Part shown: piece after piece, positions 7,900 through 17,264 of the stretch
Position numbering within the stretch: the first letter of the stretch is position 1
Layout: every line of letters begins with the position of its first letter
Assembly (NCBI GenBank): GCA_002696315.1
Contig: NZRR01000017.1
Coordinates: 98,623-150,896, forward strand
Origin: Methanobacteriota archaeon
GTDB taxonomy: Archaea > Thermoplasmatota > Poseidoniia > Poseidoniales > Poseidoniaceae
Reading direction: 5' to 3'
Length of the DNA stretch: 52,274 bases
Translations under genes and position numbers: made by a program
Notes under the pieces: generated by a model
The model's input: only the letters and a program-made list of their open reading frames with translations
Told to the model about the DNA's origin: nothing
Database searches by the model: none

Positions 7900-8801
7900 T
7901 ATGCGAAAAAACTACCACTAGAAAGTAATAAATAAATTGCCCATACAAAGAAAATTATGATTAAAATGGTACCAATTATTGTCAATACAGATAAAGTAAT
8001 TGAAACCCCGAGAATACTAAATTGAATGAGTTTTGTAGATTTGTCAACTAGAGTATTATTTTTTGCTTTATTTTTATCTGAGATATTAACACTGAATTTC
8101 CCCTCTTTTTGATTTTCTAACGGGTCTGAAACTCTAAATCTATCATCAGCTTCTCTTCTAACAGCATAACCGCTAAACGCTAGTGCTAAAGAAAGTGGAA
8201 GAAATATACAACACGCATTAAATAATTTATTTACAAAATCAGTTTCTAACCAATTACTGCCCTCACAGGAAAGAACTTCTTCTCCATCAATCATTACAGT
8301 GGATCTGTATTCTTCTGGACACATTGCTTCATAGGAAAATGCACTTAGAAATGTTGAAATAGCAATAATCAGTAAAATTCCAGCAAAAATAGAAACCGCT
8401 AAAGAAACTTTCTTTGAATCTAAATTTTTAATCTTTTGAAAAATTATTTGTGAACCTGAACTAATAAATGAAAGAATATTACTTATATCTAAATCTTCTT
8501 TGAGGTTCAATTCATTAATTTCTTCCCCATTAACTTCTTGTTCAAAAGAGCATACAGGGCACTTTATTTTCCCTTTATAAGATATTGGGATTTTTAGTTT
8601 AGTAGAACATTGTGAACAAGTAAACTTAACTTTCTTTTCAGATACTTTTGATTCATTTTTCTTATTTTTATTGATATCACTATTTTCTAATCTATCAATT
8701 AAAATGTTTTTTGTTCCTGAAACAGGTAAATTTTCTGACTTTAATAATTCCTTTAATTCTACAACTGTTAAATCATTATACTTTGAGAATGGTTTTGACA
8801 T
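7899..8801 (-). CDS. SAP-domain, zinc-ribbon membrane protein
   Basis: 300 residues. Residues 6-40 form a SAP motif (YNDLTVVELKELLKSE...LPVSGTKNILIDRLE), a helix-turn-helix-like fold that binds DNA in eukaryotes and archaea. A zinc ribbon follows with CxxC pairs at Cys62/65 and Cys81/84. Membrane helices lie near residues 131-155 and 190-212, and a long hydrophobic C-terminal stretch from about 262 to 297 looks like two more. Two cysteines in the loop after the first helix (CPEEYRS, LSCEGS) may form a disulphide outside the cell. Function is unknown. SAP and ribbon would face the cytoplasm, so tethering DNA or RNA to the membrane is a fair guess. The stop codon shares a base with the tRNA-Gln gene. 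Confidence 0.75.
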   Translation of the reverse strand: MSKPFSKYNDLTVVELKELLKSENLPVSGTKNILIDRLENSDINKNKKNESKVSEKKVKFTCSQCSTKLKIPISYKGKIKCPVCSFEQEVNGEEINELNLKEDLDISNILSFISSGSQIIFQKIKNLDSKKVSLAVSIFAGILLIIAISTFLSAFSYEAMCPEEYRSTVMIDGEEVLSCEGSNWLETDFVNKLFNACCIFLPLSLALAFSGYAVRREADDRFRVSDPLENQKEGKFSVNISDKNKAKNNTLVDKSTKLIQFSILGVSITLSVLTIIGTILIIIFFVWAIYLLLSSGSFFA

Positions 8802-8819
8802 ATTTTTACACTACCAATT

Positions 8820-9728
8820 TTACAGGATATCATCAGTTAAATTCTCATCCGAATCTTCGTTATTTTCAAATTCATCAAGTAAACTATCATCAATATCTAA
8901 AGATTTAGAATTTGGAGGAGGGGAGTCAGGTACCTCTTTTTCAGTTAAGGTAAACTCAGCCACCAAGCGTAGAGGTTCGCCATTTGAGATTTCACCTTTA
9001 AACTCTTTTTTTGTTCCTTCCATATCTACTAGAAGTCTAAATTCTGTTGGATCTTTATTACTCCTGAAACCTTTATTGTGTTTTGCATAATGGTGGATAT
9101 ATACTTTATAAGTTCCTCTGGGAGCTTTGCCCTCTGGCCAATAAATATTTTCAACTGGCTTTCTCGATGCTGGTTTTACGTTCATATCAACATCTAATTC
9201 TCCTCCACATTTAGAATTTCTATTGTCGAAGAAAATTCTTTCACCAGAAGGACAAACTACATGTAAATCTAAATCATTATAATTATTCCAAATTAATGAA
9301 ATTTGTACATCGCCAGTTTTCGCACCTTCACGTGCCAATCTTTCAGCAAACTCATCTTCTGCTTCATTTGAAATTTCAGATGCTTCAATACCTTCAATAT
9401 TAGCAACTTGAACTTGCTCCTTTAATTGATCTTCATTATTTTTGGCCCATTGAGTACGTTCCCTTAATCCAGAATCAATTTCTTCCTGAGTTTCTTCATA
9501 ATCATCAATATATTCTTCATTCTCTGGGGTTTCTATATCATTTACAGGTTGCATATTTCGTACTTTTTTTAGTCTACTTCTTGGAAGAATTTCTTCATAT
9601 GCATGTCCATATACAGCACGACTACGTTCAATAGGAGCTAATTCTCTTCGGAATAAAACGACCCACATTCCAAATACGAACCCTAAGCCGAATATACCTG
9701 CTAAAGCAACTCCAATTACGTCAGCCAT
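8820..9728 (-). CDS. Membrane-anchored YfaP/DUF2135-like domain protein
   Basis: 302 residues. One N-terminal membrane helix (residues 4-26) is followed by an acidic, probably disordered linker (about 60-135, rich in Glu/Asp) and a compact beta domain from about 138 to 270. This domain has [28 protein letters not shown] and [16 protein letters not shown], the signature of the DUF2135/YfaP-type beta-sandwich seen in bacterial surface or periplasmic proteins. The acidic C-terminal tail ([15 protein letters not shown]) is unusual. The positive residues after the helix ([11 protein letters not shown]) suggest that the domain lies in the cytoplasm, which would be odd for this family. Only 18 bases separate it from the SAP-domain gene downstream, so they probably form an operon. 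Molecular role unknown. Confidence 0.7.
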   Translation of the reverse strand: MADVIGVALAGIFGLGFVFGMWVVLFRRELAPIERSRAVYGHAYEEILPRSRLKKVRNMQPVNDIETPENEEYIDDYEETQEEIDSGLRERTQWAKNNEDQLKEQVQVANIEGIEASEISNEAEDEFAERLAREGAKTGDVQISLIWNNYNDLDLHVVCPSGERIFFDNRNSKCGGELDVDMNVKPASRKPVENIYWPEGKAPRGTYKVYIHHYAKHNKGFRSNKDPTEFRLLVDMEGTKKEFKGEISNGEPLRLVAEFTLTEKEVPDSPPPNSKSLDIDDSLLDEFENNEDSDENLTDDIL

Positions 9729-9808
9729 TGTATGTCGTAGGCGGTAAGTGTAATTATTTCTTGGGAATAGAATTTATTAATTTTTTAAAGAATTTACTAC
9801 TAATATTT

Positions 9809-10864
9809 TCAATTTAAGAATGCATTATTTATTTTTTCTAACATATCTTTATTTGGCCTAAGTTCATCTTCAACAACATCGATTAGAGGTAAATCAACAA
9901 GGCCTAAATCCTCAACTAATGATGCTTTTGTATTATCAAAATACAGTAGACCAGTAACATGTTTAGCATTAGTTTCAGCATCATGTAGCGCTTCTAGTGC
10001 TTGCATTGCATTAGTTGGATCATGCTCTTCTGAAATTGTTTCTAATCTAATTGTAGATCCATCATGTAATGTTATGTCCTTGAAATGTCCATCTGGAACC
10101 TCTACTTCTGAAATAGGGTTAAAGTGTGGAATATAATCAGTCATATGAAGTGTAACCTCATTATCTTTTACATAACCATATGATTTCATTGATTCATCAT
10201 TATTGTTGAATGTTACGCAAGGAGAAATAACATCAATTAATGCGAAACCTTTGTGTGACATTGCCGCTTTTAATAATGATTTTAATTGTTTTTTAGAACC
10301 CGAAAAAGATCTGGCAACAAATGTACATCCAAGGTTTATTGCTAGAGCACACAAATCAATTGGCTGAGTTTTATTTATTGCACCTTTCTTTTTCTTAGAA
10401 CCAATATCAGCAGTAGCTGAATATTGCCCTTTAGTAAGTCCATAAACTCCATTATTTTCAACGATATATACCATATCCATATTTCTTCTAATAGCGTGTA
10501 TTAATTGCCCAATTCCAATAGATGCAGAGTCACCGTCTCCAGAAACTCCTATGTATAGTAGATCTTTGTTTACGGCATAAGCACCTGTAGTTACTGAAGG
10601 CATTCTTCCATGAACCGTGTTAAAACCATGTGATTGTCCAAGATAGTAGGCAGGTGTTTTTGAAGAACATCCAATTCCAGACATTTTTGCAATTTTATGT
10701 GGCTCAACGCCATTTTCCCATGCAGCACTGATTATCACACTAGAAATTTGGTCATGACCACATCCTGGGCATAGAGAGGATTTTCCTCCAGAATAACTAT
10801 CCTTTGGCTCATTAATTACATTCAATTTAATTTTTCTCTCTTTGCGTTCACGCTTCTCACTCAT
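9809..10864 (-). CDS. korB: 2-oxoacid:ferredoxin oxidoreductase, beta subunit (KorB type)
   Basis: 351 residues. Carries the thiamine pyrophosphate site and iron-sulphur ligands of the enzyme that oxidatively decarboxylates 2-oxoglutarate (or a related 2-oxoacid) to the acyl-CoA, reducing ferredoxin. CPGCGH (Cys32, Cys35) and GIGCSSK (Cys66) supply 4Fe-4S ligands. GDGDSASIG (109-117) with ENNGVYGLTKGQ is the TPP/Mg2+ motif. Two-subunit KorAB enzymes of this form act in the TCA cycle. Aconitase lies 4 kb away and supports that, but substrate choice between 2-oxoglutarate and others is by family likeness only. The ATG overlaps the end of korA by 4 bases (ATGA) and has a strong AGGAGGTGG site. 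Confidence 0.92.
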   Translation of the reverse strand: MSEKRERKERKIKLNVINEPKDSYSGGKSSLCPGCGHDQISSVIISAAWENGVEPHKIAKMSGIGCSSKTPAYYLGQSHGFNTVHGRMPSVTTGAYAVNKDLLYIGVSGDGDSASIGIGQLIHAIRRNMDMVYIVENNGVYGLTKGQYSATADIGSKKKKGAINKTQPIDLCALAINLGCTFVARSFSGSKKQLKSLLKAAMSHKGFALIDVISPCVTFNNNDESMKSYGYVKDNEVTLHMTDYIPHFNPISEVEVPDGHFKDITLHDGSTIRLETISEEHDPTNAMQALEALHDAETNAKHVTGLLYFDNTKASLVEDLGLVDLPLIDVVEDELRPNKDMLEKINNAFLN

Positions 10865-12648
10865 TTTTCCACCTCCTGTAATATTTCTAAAATTAAATCA
10901 GCATAAATTTTACCTCTTGGAGGCATTCCATCTGAATACGCTACACTGCGAAGTTTTGGAACTAGTTCAATTGGTATTTCTTTTCTTAGAATTCCATAGA
11001 GTTGTCCATCTCGATTAATTTCTAAAACAATTGTAGTTTTATGTCTTTCAATAAATTTTTCAATTTCACTATGAGCAGGAAGTGCTCGGAGTCTACACTG
11101 ACTTACTTTTAGTCCTGTAGATTCGAGTAAATCATCGATTTCTTGAATTGTATTTTCCATACTTCCAAGATAAATTATACCGATTTCACATTCATTTTCT
11201 TCTCTTAAAATCGGTGCTGGAAGAACATCTCTAGAACTATCAATCTTATCTCTCAATCGTTTCATTAATTGAAGATAATCATGTGGCTTTTCTGAATAAA
11301 CACCCATAGGGTTATGTCCAGTTCCTCGATAAAGAATTGGAGCCATACCAGAACCAGGAAGAGTTCTGTAAGGAATACCATCCCCATCTACGTCCAGATA
11401 TCTCCCAAATTCCTCGAATGCTTCAAAAATATCTCTATCACGAACAACTTTTCCACGATCCATATCTTCATTTGGATATTCAAATCCCGAACAAGCCCAT
11501 CTATTCATTCCTAAATCTAAATCACTCATACCAAATACTGGAGTTTGAAACCTTTCGGTAAGATCGAAAGCTCTCCAACCGAATTCAAAACATTCTTCAA
11601 CAGTTCCGGGGAATAAGACAATGTGTTGGGTATCTCCATGACTGCCTTCGTAAAGTAATGTAATGTCTGATTGCTGTGTTCTGGTTGGTAACCCTGTTGA
11701 TGGCCCTACTCTGCAAACGTCCCAAAATACAGAAGGTATTTCTGCAAAATATGCTAAACCAATGAATTCCTGCATTAATGAAATTCCAGGTCCAGAAGTC
11801 GCAGTCATCCCACGTCCTCCGGCCCATCCCGCTCCAAGCACCATTCCTGCTGCTGCAAGTTCATCTTCAGCTTGAATTACAGCACAATTAGATTCACCAT
11901 CATCGTTTGTTCTTATTTTAGGAATCCAAGCAATCATACTTTCTGCCAGTGATGAAGACGGTGTGATTGGATACCATGACAATAATTGTGCTCCACCAAA
12001 TAAACAACCTAATGCAACAGCTTCATTCCCTTCGATAAAGAACTGTTTTTCTTCAATTTCTCTTTCCTCTACAAAATATGGATCGTTTTTTGCGAGATTT
12101 TCTCTAAAATATTCTCGACCTAACTCTAGAGCATTTGTATTAAGTTCAATAGCTGAATCTTTACCTTTAAATTGCTTTTTTACTGCAGATTCTAGAGCAG
12201 ACTGCTTAATTCCTAGAATTTCAGCCAAAGCACCAACATATACGATGTTAGTAATTAATTTAGCAAGTTTTGGATTAATTCCTCTTGCGATTTTAGTCAT
12301 TGGAATTGGATACGATATAACGTCATCTCTACTCATTTCGAGTTTTGAGTTTTCATTCCAAACTACGACCGCTCCAGGTTCTAATGCTGCAAGATCTTCT
12401 TCCCAAGTTGCAGGATTGACTAAAACTTGAACATCAGTTTGGTTACCAGGTGCTTGATACCCGTGCTCAGATAGGCGAATAATATACCAAGTAGGTAATC
12501 CAGAAATATTTGACGGAAATAAATTTTTACCACTAACAGGAACCCCCATATCGAAAAGAGATTGCAGTAGTATTAAATTTGCTGATTGGGAACCAGTACC
12601 GTTTGCAGTTGCTACGTTTATAGTGAAATCATTGATAATTTTTTTCAT
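10861..12648 (-). CDS. korA: 2-oxoacid:ferredoxin oxidoreductase, alpha subunit with fused gamma domain (KorA type)
   Basis: 595 residues. An N-terminal gamma domain (about 1-190: INVATANGTGSQSAN, GKNLFPSNISGLPTWYIIRL) is fused to the alpha pyrimidine-binding domain. The alpha domain starts near GNEAVALGCLFGGAQLLSWYPITPSSSLAE, with AEDELAAAGMVLGAGWAG and GRGMTATSGPGISLMQE, and ends in a transketolase-C-like region. Together with KorB it forms the complete enzyme. The usual separate delta ferredoxin subunit is not seen nearby, as expected for two-subunit KorAB. Transcribed leftward from the divergent intergenic region 12649-12809. AAAGGG sits 9 bases before the ATG. Confidence 0.92.
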   Translation of the reverse strand: MKKIINDFTINVATANGTGSQSANLILLQSLFDMGVPVSGKNLFPSNISGLPTWYIIRLSEHGYQAPGNQTDVQVLVNPATWEEDLAALEPGAVVVWNENSKLEMSRDDVISYPIPMTKIARGINPKLAKLITNIVYVGALAEILGIKQSALESAVKKQFKGKDSAIELNTNALELGREYFRENLAKNDPYFVEEREIEEKQFFIEGNEAVALGCLFGGAQLLSWYPITPSSSLAESMIAWIPKIRTNDDGESNCAVIQAEDELAAAGMVLGAGWAGGRGMTATSGPGISLMQEFIGLAYFAEIPSVFWDVCRVGPSTGLPTRTQQSDITLLYEGSHGDTQHIVLFPGTVEECFEFGWRAFDLTERFQTPVFGMSDLDLGMNRWACSGFEYPNEDMDRGKVVRDRDIFEAFEEFGRYLDVDGDGIPYRTLPGSGMAPILYRGTGHNPMGVYSEKPHDYLQLMKRLRDKIDSSRDVLPAPILREENECEIGIIYLGSMENTIQEIDDLLESTGLKVSQCRLRALPAHSEIEKFIERHKTTIVLEINRDGQLYGILRKEIPIELVPKLRSVAYSDGMPPRGKIYADLILEILQEVEK

Positions 12649-12809
12649 TTTTATAACCCTTTTAGTTTCCGAGATTCTCTGTGATAATCCGAGTTCTTGT
12701 TTCCCCTTGAATGATATGGTTTAGAATGCCCTCCTTCAAGGTATTGGTGATTTTTGCAAATCTTATTCTATCATCTACTTTCAAAAATAAGAAGGAAGTC
12801 GGGAATGCT

Positions 12810-13844
12810 ATGGCGAAGAAGTCACAAACACCCTTTGAAAAAGCAGAGAATCTTTTAGAACAGGGTAAACCCGAAGAAGCGTTGGAAATTTTAAGGAAAA
12901 ATTGGGACAGCGAAAATGAATCTCCTAAAATGTTCAAGTTAGCTGGAGATGCAAAGGTATCCCAAGCATCATCTACTGAAAGTCAACTTGAAAAAAGTAA
13001 ATTTTTACGTGATGCACTGAAACAGTACAAAAAATCATTGATGCTTGATCCTAAAAATAAAGATACAATACAATCAAAAAATATGCTTGAAAATACGATG
13101 ATGGAGTTAGGGATTCGGGCAACGAGATTTCCGAAATTAGTTAGCGATCAAACACCTACATTTTGGGGATTAATTTTAATTCCAATTTTAATAATTGGAC
13201 TAATTCTCGCGGCTAAAGCAATATTGGACACACAGAATCAATCAGATATATTTATTGAAGTAGATTTAAACGACCAATTATCTTCAACTCATGTTCAAAA
13301 TTTTAGACTTCATGCAGAAAGTGGAGCATATGATGGCGTGAAGTTTCATAGGATTATTGATGAATTCATGATTCAAGGAGGAGATTTTGAAAACCAGGAT
13401 GGGACTGGTGGTTATGCGTCTGCTTGGTATGGATATTGTAATGGTCAAGCATCTGGGGACTCAACATGTTCTGGACAAGGTGAAAAGGCTTGGACAGTTC
13501 CTGATGAAGCAAATAATGGATTAACCCACAAACCGGGAGCTTTAGCGATGGCGAAAACTAGTCAGCCAAATACGGGCGGAAGTCAATTTTATTTTGTTGA
13601 TAAAGATAGTACTCCAAGTCATCTAGATGGAGTACATACAGTATTTGGTCAAGCAGTCTCTGGTAAGATTGATGGAACAATTGTTTCTGGAATAGATGCT
13701 ATTGATCGTATTAGTACAGTTACAACGGCCTCAGATTCACCTGTTGATGAAATTCCAACGATTAAAAAAATAGATTTAGAGGGGGATTGTGATTCCACTC
13801 CAGATTCAGTATGTAAAGCATTTTTTTACATAGATTTTCTATAA
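12810..13844 (+). CDS. TPR-TM-cyclophilin: membrane-anchored peptidyl-prolyl isomerase
   Basis: 344 residues from ATG 12810. The ORF can be extended upstream to 12711, but that part is not protein-like and would fill the divergent promoter. Residues 7-100 are two or three TPR-like helix pairs (EKAENLLEQGKPEEALEIL; ALKQYKKSLMLDPKN). Residues 118-137 are a membrane helix. Residues 146-335 are a cyclophilin domain with GVKFHRIIDEFMIQGGDF, the active-site FHR (179-181), LAMAKTSQPNTGGSQFYF and LDGVHTVFGQ. An inserted loop has two cysteines (GYCNGQASGDSTCSG). Predicted topology: TPR in the cytoplasm, isomerase outside. It may help fold the many exported proteins of this organism. Confidence 0.88.
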   Translation: MAKKSQTPFEKAENLLEQGKPEEALEILRKNWDSENESPKMFKLAGDAKVSQASSTESQLEKSKFLRDALKQYKKSLMLDPKNKDTIQSKNMLENTMMELGIRATRFPKLVSDQTPTFWGLILIPILIIGLILAAKAILDTQNQSDIFIEVDLNDQLSSTHVQNFRLHAESGAYDGVKFHRIIDEFMIQGGDFENQDGTGGYASAWYGYCNGQASGDSTCSGQGEKAWTVPDEANNGLTHKPGALAMAKTSQPNTGGSQFYFVDKDSTPSHLDGVHTVFGQAVSGKIDGTIVSGIDAIDRISTVTTASDSPVDEIPTIKKIDLEGDCDSTPDSVCKAFFYIDFL

Positions 13845-13890
13845 TCTAGAGAAGTCATCTTCATAGTAAATTGCTTGGTGCCTATACACA

Positions 13891-16566
13891 ATGGGTTCCA
13901 ATAAATCATCATCACTTTGTGAATTTAATTTAGAAAATGGGAAAAAAGGTTTATTTTACAATATTTCTTCAGTCGAAGAAAAAATAGACTGTAATATTGA
14001 AAAATTACCTTATACGGTTAGAGTTTTGCTTGAAGGAGCATTAAGAAATTGTGATGGTTTCTTAGTAACAAATGATGATGTAAAAACAATTGCAGAGTGG
14101 AAAGCAAATGGAGAAAGGACAGAAATTCCATTTATGCCTTCGAGAGTAATTCTCCAGGATTTTACAGGGGTACCTGCAGTAGTTGATATGGCTGCACTTA
14201 GAAATGCAATGGTAGAATTAAACGGAAATCCTGATCTAGTTAATCCGCAGGTTCCAGTAGATCTTGTAATTGATCATTCAGTACAGGTTGATTACTCCGG
14301 TGCGTTCTCAAATGCTAAGGAACTTAATTTAGACTTTGAATACCAACGTAATATGGAACGTTATAAATTTTTAAAATGGGGACAGAAAAATCTTAGTAAA
14401 TTTCGTGCAATTCCACCAGGTAGAGGAATAGTACATCAAGTAAATTTAGAGTGGATTGCTACTGTAGCAAGAGAAGAAGAAAATATCTGGTTATCTGATA
14501 CCTTGGTTGGTACTGATTCACATACTACCATGATTAACGGCTTAGGCGTACTTGGATGGGGTGTAGGAGGGATTGAAGCAGAAGCTGTAATGCTAGGTCA
14601 ACCAATTTACATGTTATCGCCAGATGTTGTCGGAATGAAATTAATCGGGTCACTATCTCCAGGAGTTACGGCTACAGATATGACATTAAGAATCGTTGAA
14701 TTACTTAGAAATCACGGAGTAGTCGGAAAATTTGTAGAATTTTACGGAAATGGAATGTCCGCTTTATCCCTTCCAGATAGAGCTACTATAGCAAATATGG
14801 CACCCGAATATGGTGCAACATGCGGATTTTTCCCAGTTGACGATGTAACCTTGGAATATATGAGATTGTCCGGAAGAGATCCAGAACATATTTCTAACGT
14901 CGAGTCGTATTGTAAAGCACAATCAATGTGGTATGACCCATCATTCCCAGAGCCCGAATATACTACCGTGTTAGAATTAGATTTATCTACTATTCAACCT
15001 GCTTTAGCGGGGCCCAAAAGACCTCAAGACAGGGTGGATCTTTCAGCGATGAAATCACATTTCAATGAAACACTTTCTTCACCAATTGGACACAGCGGTC
15101 ACGGACTTTCTTTAGAGAATTTAGATGATAAAATTAGTGTCGATAATTTTGAATTAAAACATGGAGATGTTGTAATTGCAGCAATAACTTCCTGTACTAA
15201 TACATCAAATCCTAGTGTAATGATTGCGGCTGGATTACTCGCTAAAAAGGCTAGAGAAAAAGGACTATCTGTCAAACCGTGGGTAAAAACATCACTTGCA
15301 CCAGGAAGTAGAGTTGTTACAGAATATTATGAAAAAGCGGGATTAAGTAAGTATCTTTCAGAACTCGGCTTTAATGTTGTAGGATATGGTTGTACAACAT
15401 GTATTGGTAATTCTGGGCCTTTAGATAAATCAATTGATGATGCAATAGTCGAGAAAGGATTAATTGTCGGGAGTGTACTATCAGGAAATAGAAATTTTGA
15501 GGGGAGGGTCCATCAAAATGTTAAAGCCAATTATCTAGCTAGTCCGCCTTTAGTTGTGGCTTACGCTCTTGCTGGGACTTTGAATATTGATTTACAAAAT
15601 GAAGCACTAGGATTAGGAAAAAATGATGAAGAAATTTTCTTAAAAGATATTTGGCCATCTGATGAAGAATTAAAAGAAACAATATCTATTGCAATTACTC
15701 CTAAAATGTTTCAAGATAAATATTCTGATATTATGCAAGAACCGCGTTGGGATTCAATTCCAGCTGATGATAGTTCATTATACAACTGGGAAGATGAATC
15801 TACTTACATTAGATTACCTACATTTTTTGAAGGAATAAAACCAAAACCAGAAGTCCTGAAACCTATTGAAAAAGCAAGAGTATTGTTAAAATTAGGGGAT
15901 TCGGTTACTACAGATCATATTTCACCTGCAGGAGCGTTTCCGTCAGATGGACCTGCTGGTCGTTATTTAGTTAGTAATGGTGTTGATTTTGCGGATTTTA
16001 ATTCATTTGGTAGTCGTCGTGGAAATCATGAAGTGATGATGAGAGGCACTTTTGCAAATGTAAGAATTAGAAATCATTTGGCTCCGAATACAGAAGGAGG
16101 ATATACTACATATTTACCCACTAATGAGGTCATGGATATTTATGATGCATCAATTAAATATCAATCCGAAAATATTCCATTAATTGTTATTGCTGGAAGT
16201 CAGTATGGTACAGGAAGTAGTAGAGACTGGGCCGCAAAAGGTACATTATTACTAGGTGTAAAAGCAGTAATTTCTACATCATTTGAAAGAATACATCGTT
16301 CTAATTTAGTTGGAATGGGAGTATTACCTCTTTGTTTTAAATCTGGAGAAGATGCAGAATCTTTAGGATTAGATGGTACAGAATATATTTCAATTCCAAT
16401 TGATGAAGAGATTAAACCATTACAAATGATAGATGTAATCGCAACTAAAGAAGACGGAAATACAATAAATTTCCAAGCACAAGTAAGATTAGATACTCCA
16501 GTGGAAGTAGAATATTATATCAATGGCGGAATATTACACACTGTTTTGAGAAATCTAGCTAAATAA
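13891..16566 (+). CDS. acnA: Aconitate hydratase (AcnA/IRP type)
   Basis: 891 residues, the full length of AcnA-type aconitases. Interconverts citrate and isocitrate in the TCA cycle using a 4Fe-4S cluster. Cluster ligands are Cys435 (SCTNTSNPS) and Cys501/Cys504 (GYGCTTCIGNSGPL). Other landmarks are the N-terminal DSHTTMINGLGVLGWGVGG, SGNRNFEGRVH, and the swivel domain with GDSVTTDHISPAG and GSQYGTGSSRDWAAKG. All expected active-site motifs are intact. It follows the cyclophilin gene by 46 bases on the same strand. The nearby korAB operon points to an oxidative TCA cycle. Confidence 0.97.
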   Translation: MGSNKSSSLCEFNLENGKKGLFYNISSVEEKIDCNIEKLPYTVRVLLEGALRNCDGFLVTNDDVKTIAEWKANGERTEIPFMPSRVILQDFTGVPAVVDMAALRNAMVELNGNPDLVNPQVPVDLVIDHSVQVDYSGAFSNAKELNLDFEYQRNMERYKFLKWGQKNLSKFRAIPPGRGIVHQVNLEWIATVAREEENIWLSDTLVGTDSHTTMINGLGVLGWGVGGIEAEAVMLGQPIYMLSPDVVGMKLIGSLSPGVTATDMTLRIVELLRNHGVVGKFVEFYGNGMSALSLPDRATIANMAPEYGATCGFFPVDDVTLEYMRLSGRDPEHISNVESYCKAQSMWYDPSFPEPEYTTVLELDLSTIQPALAGPKRPQDRVDLSAMKSHFNETLSSPIGHSGHGLSLENLDDKISVDNFELKHGDVVIAAITSCTNTSNPSVMIAAGLLAKKAREKGLSVKPWVKTSLAPGSRVVTEYYEKAGLSKYLSELGFNVVGYGCTTCIGNSGPLDKSIDDAIVEKGLIVGSVLSGNRNFEGRVHQNVKANYLASPPLVVAYALAGTLNIDLQNEALGLGKNDEEIFLKDIWPSDEELKETISIAITPKMFQDKYSDIMQEPRWDSIPADDSSLYNWEDESTYIRLPTFFEGIKPKPEVLKPIEKARVLLKLGDSVTTDHISPAGAFPSDGPAGRYLVSNGVDFADFNSFGSRRGNHEVMMRGTFANVRIRNHLAPNTEGGYTTYLPTNEVMDIYDASIKYQSENIPLIVIAGSQYGTGSSRDWAAKGTLLLGVKAVISTSFERIHRSNLVGMGVLPLCFKSGEDAESLGLDGTEYISIPIDEEIKPLQMIDVIATKEDGNTINFQAQVRLDTPVEVEYYINGGILHTVLRNLAK

Positions 16567-16608
16567 TTAGTATGCTAAATATAAATAATGGATTAAAAAT
16601 CCGTGTAT

Positions 16609-17238
16609 ATGCAGCCAGAGATATACGGACCTGTAAGATATGTATATCAAGAGACTGAAGAAGATATTGAAGTTATTATCGAAGGAGAATCAGTTTGGGT
16701 TAAGGAATTAGTATCCGATTTAAGTTTAGATGATAAAGGGTGGTTACAACCTCTAAATTCAGAAGATAATAGTGATTTAAACGAATCATTGATATTGGAA
16801 GGTGAAAATGTAGGTAGTATGGGCCCAACCCCAGACCCTTCTAAGATCCCAATTATATTACGACCAATTGGAAGTTTAGATATTGATTCAAAATTAGAAA
16901 ATTATGGTGCAGCCGCACAAGAACCCCCAACAATTGAAGAGTTAGCCGAAGAATTCGATCAATTAGATGCTCCGGAACCAAAATCAGGACCATTAGTTTT
17001 AGATCCAATGTCAGAAGCTTGGCTAGCAGAATTATTCAAAATTTCTTTGAGTCGATTTGGGGTAACTACTTTACCTTTCGATACTATAGAAGCAGTAGCT
17101 TCTGAAAGAATGTCAGATATGGAAGGAATGGAATTGGAATTATGGTTAGAAAAACTGTATAGGATGGGTAAATTAATGAAAAAGACCGCCGGGAGTAAGA
17201 TTTCTTTTGGTCCGATACCTTCGTGGATGAATTCTTAA
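16609..17238 (+). CDS. Uncharacterised acidic protein
   Basis: 209 residues from ATG 16609 (an in-frame GTG lies two codons earlier). Not recognised. The N-terminal 40 residues are beta-prone (EIYGPVRYVYQETEEDIEVII). The middle is acidic, Pro-rich and probably disordered (GPTPDPSKIPIIL; EELAEEFDQLDAPEPK). The C-terminal 70 residues look like a compact helical domain with two leucine-rich helices (EAWLAELFKISLSRFG; MELELWLEKLYRMGKL), resembling a small winged-helix or protein-protein interaction domain. No signal peptide or membrane helix, so cytoplasmic. It lies 40 bases after aconitase. Its position between metabolic genes and a giant surface protein gives no clear hint. Confidence 0.7.
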   Translation: MQPEIYGPVRYVYQETEEDIEVIIEGESVWVKELVSDLSLDDKGWLQPLNSEDNSDLNESLILEGENVGSMGPTPDPSKIPIILRPIGSLDIDSKLENYGAAAQEPPTIEELAEEFDQLDAPEPKSGPLVLDPMSEAWLAELFKISLSRFGVTTLPFDTIEAVASERMSDMEGMELELWLEKLYRMGKLMKKTAGSKISFGPIPSWMNS

Positions 17239-17264
17239 ATTTAGCATCTATTTTTATCATATTT

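Noticed and set aside
8671-9090. Plus-strand ORF of 139 codons spanning the SAP and YfaP-like genes
   Set aside because: It runs antisense across two good genes and their junction; Ser/Phe-rich composition is typical of shadow frames in AT-rich DNA.
11963-12430. Plus-strand ORF of 155 codons opposite korA
   Set aside because: korA is a complete, highly conserved gene on the other strand; the ORF has no recognisable protein features.
12662-12937. Minus-strand ORF of 91 codons across the korA/cyclophilin gap
   Set aside because: It overlaps the true start of the cyclophilin gene and would occupy the divergent promoter; no conserved features.
16590-16602. GGATT-AAA-AATCC small hairpin after aconitase
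   Set aside because: Five-base stem, too weak to call a terminator, and no T-run follows.
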